Below, piece by piece: positions 7,330 to 12,903 of a DNA stretch of 12,903 bases. The translations under genes were made by a program, and so were the position numbers. Source of the stretch: JANXXV01 sp038230275 (lineage in GTDB: Bacteria; Acidobacteriota; Terriglobia; Bryobacterales; Bryobacteraceae); contig JBBRNO010000169.1 in the NCBI GenBank assembly GCA_038230275.1, positions 1 to 12,903 of the forward strand, read 5' to 3'. Each line of letters starts with the position of its first letter. Positions within the stretch are counted from its first letter, which is position 1. The notes beneath the pieces are model-generated. The model did not search any database. It saw only the letters and a list, made by a program, of their open reading frames with translations, and was not told the DNA's origin.

Positions 7330-9120
7330 ATGAGATGGATCGCCGCAATACTAACCACCGGAATTCTATTCGCGCAAGCGCAGCCGCAAACCCAATCGCA
7401 ATATGCGCCGCCGCCTCCAACCTTCGTCCTCACGCCTGCGCAACGCGGCCAGATTGAAGTGCGGATCCGTGCCATCAGCTCGACGGATCCAGACATCCAG
7501 ATTTACCGCAAAGCCGCCGAGTGGATCCTGCGCCACCCGGAAGAGTTCTACACACCCGCCTACTACACCTATACCCTGCAAGTGCTGGACGAAGGCATCT
7601 TCCGCGGCAAAATGGCCGAGAAAAACGAAAAGCCATGGACCAAGGAAAGGGGCCGCGTCAACCGCGCCTACCGCTCCCGCGTAGACGGCAGCCTGCAACC
7701 CTACACCGTAACCATCCCTGAATCGTACGACCCATCCAAGCCGGTCCGCCTGGACGTAGTGCTCCACGGCCGCGCCTCCACTATGAACGAAGTCAGCTTC
7801 CTGGCCGCGAAAAAGCCCAACTTCACCGGCGATTACATTCAACTCGAAGTCTTCGGCCGGACCAACAACGCCTACCGCTGGGCCGGCGAAACCGACGTCT
7901 TCGAAGCCCTGGAATCCGTTCGTGCCAACTACAACATCAATCCCAAACAGATTGTCCTCCGCGGCTTCTCCATGGGCGGCGCGGGCGCATGGCACATCGG
8001 TCTGCACTACCCCAGCCGCTGGGCCGCCGTGGAAGCAGGCGCCGGCTTTACCGAAACCATGCGCTACGCCAAAATCAACGACGCGCCGGCCTACCAGCTC
8101 AGCACCATGCACATCTATGACGCCGTCGATTACGCACTGAACGCATTCAACGTCCCGATGGTCGGCTACGGCGGCGAGATCGATCCACAACTGCAGGCAA
8201 GCGAGAATATCAAGACCCAACTGGTAACCGAAGGCCTCACGCCAACCGACCTCAAAGTCATCTTCCTGGTAGGTCCGAACACGGCGCACAAATTCCATCC
8301 CGATAGCAAACAGGAATCCGGCCACTTCATCGACACCATGCTGGATCGCGGCGCTCCCAACCCGGATCACATCCGTTTTGTCACCTACACCACCCGCTAC
8401 AACGAATGTTCCTGGCTGAAAATCGACGAGCTCGAAAAGCACTACAATCGCGCCGAAATCGACGCCACGAAAACCGGCAAGGGAATCACCATCAAGACCA
8501 GGAATGTGGCCCGGCTAACCCTGGCCATGCCGTCAACCCCCGAAATCGATGGCCAAAAACTAACCTCGGCCACCAGCTTCGAAAAGAGAGCCGGCAACTG
8601 GCGCCCCGCCACGAAAGCCAAAGGGCTCCGCAAGCAACACGGCCTTCAAGGGCCGATTGACGACGCCTTCATGGACGCCTTCCTCTGCGTCAATCCGCCC
8701 AAACAATTCGCCTCGGAGTACGCCAAGTGGATGCGCGCCGACCTGCGCGTCAAGGAAGCAGCCGCCGTAACTCCGCAAGACATCGCCGCCAATAATCTAA
8801 TCCTCTTCGGAGATCCCGGCAACAACAAGCTGATTGCAAAGATCGCCGGCAAACTTCCAATCCAGTGGAAGAAAGGCCAGATCATAGTGGGCGATAAGCA
8901 ATTCAGCGCCGCCGAACATACGTTAGCGCTAATCTACCCAAATCCGTTAAACCCGAAGAAATACGTAGTGTTAAACAGCGGCCACACCTTCCATGAGGAC
9001 GACTTCAAAGGAACCAACGCGCTGCTCTATCCACGCCTCGGCGACTACGCCATCATCCGCCGTTCCGACGGCAAAGTGGTGGCAGCCGGCCTATTTACGG
9101 ACGACTGGCAGCTCAAGTAG
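7330..9120 (+). CDS. Secreted alpha/beta-hydrolase (esterase or prolyl-oligopeptidase-like)
   Basis: A 596-residue protein with a likely signal peptide (MRWIAAILTTGILFAQA, then QPQTQSQ), so it is probably exported. Residues about 120-350 show an alpha/beta-hydrolase core: SLQPYTVTIPESY, the oxyanion strand LDVVLHGR (His146-Gly147), and the nucleophile elbow RGFSMGGAGAWH with Ser214. A candidate acid is in GYGGEIDPQ (Glu283 or Asp285) and a candidate His in NTAHKFHPDS (His320 or His323). The N-terminal about 100 residues and the C-terminal about 240 residues have no domain I recognise; the end carries ANNLILFGDPGNNKLI and YVVLNSGHTFH. The family is close to poly(3-hydroxybutyrate)-depolymerase-like esterases and S9 peptidases, but the substrate is unknown. 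It starts 2 bases after the tex stop, so it may be co-transcribed, though no functional link to Tex is evident. Confidence 0.87.
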   Translation: MRWIAAILTTGILFAQAQPQTQSQYAPPPPTFVLTPAQRGQIEVRIRAISSTDPDIQIYRKAAEWILRHPEEFYTPAYYTYTLQVLDEGIFRGKMAEKNEKPWTKERGRVNRAYRSRVDGSLQPYTVTIPESYDPSKPVRLDVVLHGRASTMNEVSFLAAKKPNFTGDYIQLEVFGRTNNAYRWAGETDVFEALESVRANYNINPKQIVLRGFSMGGAGAWHIGLHYPSRWAAVEAGAGFTETMRYAKINDAPAYQLSTMHIYDAVDYALNAFNVPMVGYGGEIDPQLQASENIKTQLVTEGLTPTDLKVIFLVGPNTAHKFHPDSKQESGHFIDTMLDRGAPNPDHIRFVTYTTRYNECSWLKIDELEKHYNRAEIDATKTGKGITIKTRNVARLTLAMPSTPEIDGQKLTSATSFEKRAGNWRPATKAKGLRKQHGLQGPIDDAFMDAFLCVNPPKQFASEYAKWMRADLRVKEAAAVTPQDIAANNLILFGDPGNNKLIAKIAGKLPIQWKKGQIIVGDKQFSAAEHTLALIYPNPLNPKKYVVLNSGHTFHEDDFKGTNALLYPRLGDYAIIRRSDGKVVAAGLFTDDWQLK

Positions 9121-9342
9121 TTGCTGGCCGCCTATATTCGTCAGCTGCCACTTCTGCCCGGTACCGCCATCACCGGACAGGTGCAGTCCGTCGCCCAAGA
9201 TGACAGGCGCAATCATCAATCTGATTTCATCCACCAAGTCCAGCCTGAGAAAACTCTGGCCTAACAGGGCCCCTCCCACCAGCCAGATGTCTCCGAAGCG
9301 AGGCGCGAGTGGTGACAAATAGAGAACTGCCGTCCACCAGAA
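9091..9342 (-). pseudogene. C-terminal fragment of a RibD-C/dihydrofolate-reductase-family gene
   Basis: On the minus strand an open stretch ends at TAG (9093-9091) and encodes GDIWLVGGALLGQSF, then LVDEIRLMIAPVILGDGLHL and a tail ending LLELPVVRK. The pattern DIWLVGG, LVDEIRL, IAPVILGDG is the C-terminal third of the RibD-C/DHFR-like reductase family, which is normally about 180 residues. Upstream the frame closes at a TAG (9345-9343) and the N-terminal NADPH-binding part is not found, so this is a remnant. A TTG at 9318-9316 is the only alternative start and has no Shine-Dalgarno sequence. Its last 30 bases overlap the 3' end of the esterase gene, tail to tail. A short functional protein cannot be excluded but is less likely. 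Confidence 0.6.
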
Positions 9343-9483
9343 CTAGTGCTTAGTTGCAGAAATAGGCGTTCTGGATTTTCGCGGCTCACACTGCGTTTCC
9401 GAGCCGCGACCGTGAGGGAGCGGTACACACGAACTTTTGCAAGCAGGGTCTAAGTGTTAGAGTGAGGTGGGGTATTTCAATAC
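9343..9483. other. Intergenic region upstream of the CheB/CheR fusion
   Basis: About 140 bases without a gene on either strand. It contains the GC-rich palindrome listed separately (9380-9423). Close to the start codon is a purine-rich GAGGTGGGG (9464-9472), about 11 bases from the ATG, which is farther than ideal for a Shine-Dalgarno sequence. I found no well-spaced sigma-70 promoter. Confidence 0.45.
9380..9423. repeat. GC-rich palindromic element, REP-like
   Basis: CGCGGCTC (9380-9387) and GAGCCGCG (9401-9408) form a perfect 8-base inverted repeat around a 13-base spacer. The right arm runs directly into a second imperfect palindrome, 9404-9423, with CCGC and GCGG at its ends. Neither side is followed by a T-run, so this is not a standard intrinsic terminator. 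Similar sequences with the core GCGACCGTGAGGGAGCGG recur, from memory, between genes of some GC-rich soil bacteria, which suggests a dispersed repeat. Only one copy is in this window, so the repeat status is inference. Confidence 0.45.
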
Positions 9484-12400
9484 ATGGTGAAGCGTCGCCC
9501 AGGCAGCAACCCGGAAGAAGAACCGAAGACGCGAATCAAGCCTCCACCCTCGGAACTTCCCGCTTCAACTGGCGACGGCTTGCCCTCTTTGCCAACCTCC
9601 TCCGTGGCCCTCGACGACGAACAAGTGAGGTCGAATCGCTTCCTCATCGCCGCGCTAGGCGCTTCCGCCGGCGGCCTCGAAGCCTTTGAAAACTTCTTCA
9701 AACACATCCCGGCAGATTCCGGAATTGCCTTTCTCGTGGCCCAGCACCTCGCCCCGGATCATCCAAGCGCCTTGGTCGATTTGCTCAGCCGCCACACCCG
9801 TATTCGCGTAACGGAGGCCGAGGACGATATTGTAGTCGTTCCCAACCACGTCTACGTTATCCCTCCCAATGCCGTGCTGACCATCAGGAATGGCTCGCTG
9901 CGAGTAACCACTCCGGCTGAACTTCACGGCCGGCGAATGCCAATCGACAGCCTCTTCACTTCGCTCGCTGAAGACCGGGAAGAATATGCGGCGTGCATCG
10001 TACTTTCAGGCACCGGCAAGGATGGCAGCGTGGGACTCAAAGCCATCAAGGAACACGGCGGTATGACCATTGCCCAGACCGTCGAATCCGCTAAGTTCGA
10101 CGCCATGCCTCGGAACGCCATCGCAACCGGTCTGGTCGACCATGTCTTGTCCGTTGAGCAAATGCCGGCGAAACTCCTCGAGTACGCCGATCACCAGAGT
10201 TCGGTTGACGGCCTCGGCAAGGCCAGCGCCACTCAACAGCAGATCGCTGCGCGCCTGCCGGACATCTATGCCCCGCTCCGGCGCAGGGCCGGTCACGATT
10301 TCAGTCAGTACAAAGGCAACACCTCCATCAGGCGCGTTGAGCGCCGCATGAAATCGTTGCAGATTGATAGCGTCGACGAGTATGTCCAATTCCTCGACCG
10401 TCAACCGGAAGAAGCGGATAAACTTTTCAATGACCTATTGATCGGTGTCACCCAGTTCTTTCGCGATCCGGAAGCCTTTCAGGCGCTCGCTGGTAAGGTG
10501 ATTCCGAAGTTGTTTGAAGGCAAAAACGAGGACATCGCGGTTCGCGTCTGCGTGGTGGGTTGCGCATCGGGTGAAGAAGCATACTCCATCGGCATCCTTC
10601 TCCTCGAGTATGCCTCCACCTTGCCGCAAGCTCCCAAAATTCGGATTTTCGCCACCGATATTGATGATCGCGGCCTCGAAGTGGCCCGCCAGGGCCGCTA
10701 CCCGGAAAGCATCGCTGCGGAAGTGAGCCCGGAACGGCTGGCGCGCTTCTTTACCAAGCGGGACGGCTTCTACCACGTCACCCGGAACCTGCGTGAGATC
10801 TGTACTTTCGCCAACCATAGTTTCATCAAGGACCCCCCGTTTACACGCGTTGACCTCATCTCTTGCCGTAATGTAATGATCTACATCGGCCGGGATCTGC
10901 AACAAAAGATCTTCCCGCTCTTCCACTACGCCTTGCGGTTCGGCGGCTTTCTATTTCTTGGCCCGTCAGAGAGTGTTTCCGGCCATATGGATCTTTTTGC
11001 GCCGATTGATAAAGCGCATCGTCTGTTCCAACGCAAGGAGGGTCTGACTAATAACCATCCGGCAAAGTTTCCGCTCGACGAGATCAGGTACCCCAGATTG
11101 TCTGGCGCAACCCGTTCTGGTGTGGAAGACCGAAACCTCCCGAAACTCTTGGAACGTATCATTTTGAAGCGCCATGGCCCTGCTTGCGTGATCGCTAGGG
11201 AAAACGGCGATGCCGTGTACTTCTCCGGCCGCATCAGCCGCTACCTGGAACAGCCGACAGGTAGCCCGGATACCAATGTGGTAAGCATGGCCCGAGATGG
11301 CATCCGGGTGCCTTTGCGCACAACACTCCATATGGCCATCACTTCCCGTGAGCGCGCCGTTCAGAAGCAGATTCCCGTTCGCATCAACGGCCGCCAGATT
11401 CATGTGGATCTGACCGTGGAACCGCTTACCGAGTTCGCGGACATAAATCTGTACATGGTCTTTTTTGAAGAGGTCTCGATCGCCGGCCCGGATCGCGGCG
11501 TCTCTGCGGCGTATACCGCAGGATCTGAAAAGCTGGTTCAGCAGCTTGAAAGTGAACTCCGCACTTCTCAGGACAAAGCGCAAGCGGCGTATGAAGAGCT
11601 GGAAACTACCAACGAAGAACTGCAATCGGCGAACGAGGAATTTCAATCCACCAACGAAGAACTCGAAAGCTCCAGGGAAGAAATTCAATCTTCCATCGAA
11701 GAATTGCAAACAGTCAATTCCGAACTCAACCGCAAAGTCGCCGAACTCGATCACGTCAATAGCTACATGCAGAACCTGCTCAACAGCACGCAGGTCGCGA
11801 CGATTTTTCTTGACTCGGACCTGCGAATCCGCAATTTCACACCAGCCGCCGGAAGCGTATTCCGGCTCATCGCGGGCGATGTCGGCCGGCCGATCACCGA
11901 TCTGGCCGCGCAGTTTGCAGACGCCGGTCTGGTCGACGATATCGAGGAAGTGCTCAGAACTCTCGCTATCCGGGAACGCGATCTGGCCGGAGCGCAGGGG
12001 CGGCACTACCTGTTGCGCATCCTGCCCTACCGCACTGTTCACAATTTGATTGACGGGGTCGTCGTTACGTTTACCGATGTGTCGCAACTGAAACAGATCG
12101 AGCAGTTCGCCGAAGATGCCAAGACTTTTGCCGAAAGCATCGTGGATACTGTTCGCGAACCGTTGTTGGTCCTGGACAAGGATCTGCGGGTGCAGTCGGC
12201 GAATGAGTCGTTCTACAAGACTTTTAACGTCACCGCGAACGAAACCCCCAACACGCTACTATACGAACTCGGTAATCATCAGTGGGATATCCCGGAGTTG
12301 CGGCGGCTGCTCGGTGAAGTGCTGCCAGAGAAAGAGGCCCTGGAAGATTTTCAGGTGGAACACGACTTCCCGGTCATCGGGCGCAAGACAATGCTGCTAA

Positions 12401-12903
12401 ACGCCCGCCAGATCCTGCAGCAGAAGGGTAAAATACCGCTGATCCTTCTGGCGATTGAAGACATCACAGTACGCAAACGCGCCGAGGAACTGCAGGTTCG
12501 GCTTGCGGCCATCGTGGAATCGTCTGACGACGCGATCGTCAGTGAGGACCTCGCCGCTGTTATCCAGAGCTGGAACCGCGGAGCGGAGCGCATCTTTGGC
12601 TATTCGGCGCCGGAGGTAATTGGCGAACCTATTTCAATCCTTGCCGTCCCGGAGCGCGCAGGGGAAAGTGCAGGCATCCTTGAGCGTATCTCGCGTGGCG
12701 AACACATCGACCACTACGAAACCGAGTGGCGTGCGAAAGATGGACGGACCATCTCGGTCTCGCTCACGGTCTCGCCAATAGTCGATAGCTCTGGCCGGGT
12801 AATCAATGCCTCCACGGTTGCCCGCGACATCTCTCAGCAGAAGGTTTCAGAAGTGGCGCTTCGCAGCCTGAACCAGGATTTGGAGCATTTCGCATACGCC
12901 GCG
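9484..12903 (+). CDS. CheB-CheR-PAS sensor histidine kinase fusion, 3' end outside window
   Basis: One frame stays open for 1140 codons to the window edge. After a Pro-rich N-terminus (1-50) comes a CheB methylesterase domain (about 53-240) with Ser61 in GASAGG, His88 in VAQHLAP and Asp180 in GTGKDG; the usual receiver domain is absent. A CheR methyltransferase follows (about 251-519) with GCASGEEAYS (359-368) for S-adenosylmethionine and SCRNVMIYIG (460-469). A PAS-like region (about 553-664) precedes a coiled coil (about 680-765) built from seven-residue units such as NEELQSA, NEEFQST and NEELESS. Three PAS segments follow (about 766-870, 880-1000, 1003-1120). The final residues, LNQDLEHFAYAA, are the start of a HisKA domain, just before the expected phosphorylated histidine. 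No membrane segment is seen, so it is probably a cytoplasmic sensor. ATG 9484 is the best start; GTG is the next codon. Confidence 0.95.
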   Translation, partial: MVKRRPGSNPEEEPKTRIKPPPSELPASTGDGLPSLPTSSVALDDEQVRSNRFLIAALGASAGGLEAFENFFKHIPADSGIAFLVAQHLAPDHPSALVDLLSRHTRIRVTEAEDDIVVVPNHVYVIPPNAVLTIRNGSLRVTTPAELHGRRMPIDSLFTSLAEDREEYAACIVLSGTGKDGSVGLKAIKEHGGMTIAQTVESAKFDAMPRNAIATGLVDHVLSVEQMPAKLLEYADHQSSVDGLGKASATQQQIAARLPDIYAPLRRRAGHDFSQYKGNTSIRRVERRMKSLQIDSVDEYVQFLDRQPEEADKLFNDLLIGVTQFFRDPEAFQALAGKVIPKLFEGKNEDIAVRVCVVGCASGEEAYSIGILLLEYASTLPQAPKIRIFATDIDDRGLEVARQGRYPESIAAEVSPERLARFFTKRDGFYHVTRNLREICTFANHSFIKDPPFTRVDLISCRNVMIYIGRDLQQKIFPLFHYALRFGGFLFLGPSESVSGHMDLFAPIDKAHRLFQRKEGLTNNHPAKFPLDEIRYPRLSGATRSGVEDRNLPKLLERIILKRHGPACVIARENGDAVYFSGRISRYLEQPTGSPDTNVVSMARDGIRVPLRTTLHMAITSRERAVQKQIPVRINGRQIHVDLTVEPLTEFADINLYMVFFEEVSIAGPDRGVSAAYTAGSEKLVQQLESELRTSQDKAQAAYEELETTNEELQSANEEFQSTNEELESSREEIQSSIEELQTVNSELNRKVAELDHVNSYMQNLLNSTQVATIFLDSDLRIRNFTPAAGSVFRLIAGDVGRPITDLAAQFADAGLVDDIEEVLRTLAIRERDLAGAQGRHYLLRILPYRTVHNLIDGVVVTFTDVSQLKQIEQFAEDAKTFAESIVDTVREPLLVLDKDLRVQSANESFYKTFNVTANETPNTLLYELGNHQWDIPELRRLLGEVLPEKEALEDFQVEHDFPVIGRKTMLLNARQILQQKGKIPLILLAIEDITVRKRAEELQVRLAAIVESSDDAIVSEDLAAVIQSWNRGAERIFGYSAPEVIGEPISILAVPERAGESAGILERISRGEHIDHYETEWRAKDGRTISVSLTVSPIVDSSGRVINASTVARDISQQKVSEVALRSLNQDLEHFAYAA

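Noticed and set aside
7366..8442. Long minus-strand open frame (358 codons) opposite the esterase gene
   Set aside because: It lies wholly antisense to a gene with clear hydrolase motifs, and its product is Gly/Val/Phe-rich with no recognisable domain. It is a by-product of GC-rich codon use.
9380..9408. Hairpin as intrinsic terminator for the esterase or reductase fragment
   Set aside because: Neither strand has a T-run after the stem, and it lies about 260 bases past the esterase stop.
9431..9454. GAACTT and GTCTAA as a possible ECF-sigma promoter for the kinase fusion
   Set aside because: The two elements are far closer than the 16-17 bases expected for ECF promoters.
10966..12087. Long minus-strand open frame (373 codons) opposite the CheB/CheR fusion
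   Set aside because: Its repetitive FFVGG/RRLQF-like stretches are just the antisense of the heptad-repeat coiled coil. The plus-strand frame is strongly supported by domains.

Overview
The window looks like a chromosomal segment of a GC-rich soil bacterium. The closest fit from gene style is an acidobacterium of the Solibacter/Bryobacter type. The pointers are a CheB-CheR-PAS-kinase fusion, an HEXXH protein with a peptidoglycan-binding repeat, many decayed gene fragments, and a GC-rich intergenic palindrome. This placement is inference, because the window holds no rRNA or other taxonomic marker. No tRNA, rRNA, CRISPR array, intact insertion sequence or prophage was seen.

Left part (1-1569, minus strand): the 5' part of an ECF sigma factor gene runs off the left edge. 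Upstream of it lies a 337-residue protein with an N-terminal peptidoglycan-binding repeat and a C-terminal HEATH zinc-site motif resembling the DUF4157 (eCIS core) domain. A short divergent promoter region (about 1575-1667) separates this from the plus-strand genes.

Metabolic operon (1668-4573, plus strand): four tightly packed genes encode an SCP2-type thiolase, a 68-residue DUF35 OB-fold partner without a zinc ribbon, a class I/II PLP aminotransferase and a small VOC (glyoxalase-fold) protein. Overlaps of 4 and 1 bases and a 4-base gap indicate co-transcription and coupled translation.

Decayed interval (4577-5037): the roughly 480 bases between the VOC gene and tex are not empty. They hold a minus-strand pseudogene with recognisable protein-like stretches broken by frame changes and a stop. 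Its ribosome-binding site abuts the tex start codon.

Central part (5054-9120, plus strand): a full-length tex gene (transcription accessory protein) is followed after 2 bases by a secreted serine hydrolase of the alpha/beta fold. The tail of the hydrolase gene overlaps, tail to tail, a C-terminal fragment of a RibD-C/dihydrofolate-reductase-family gene (about 9091-9342, minus strand).

Right part (9343-12903, plus strand): after an intergenic stretch with a GC-rich palindrome, one reading frame runs open for 1140 codons to the window edge. It encodes CheB methylesterase, CheR methyltransferase, a heptad-repeat coiled coil, several PAS domains and the first residues of a histidine-kinase dimerisation domain. 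It has no stop codon inside the window and is the largest gene here.
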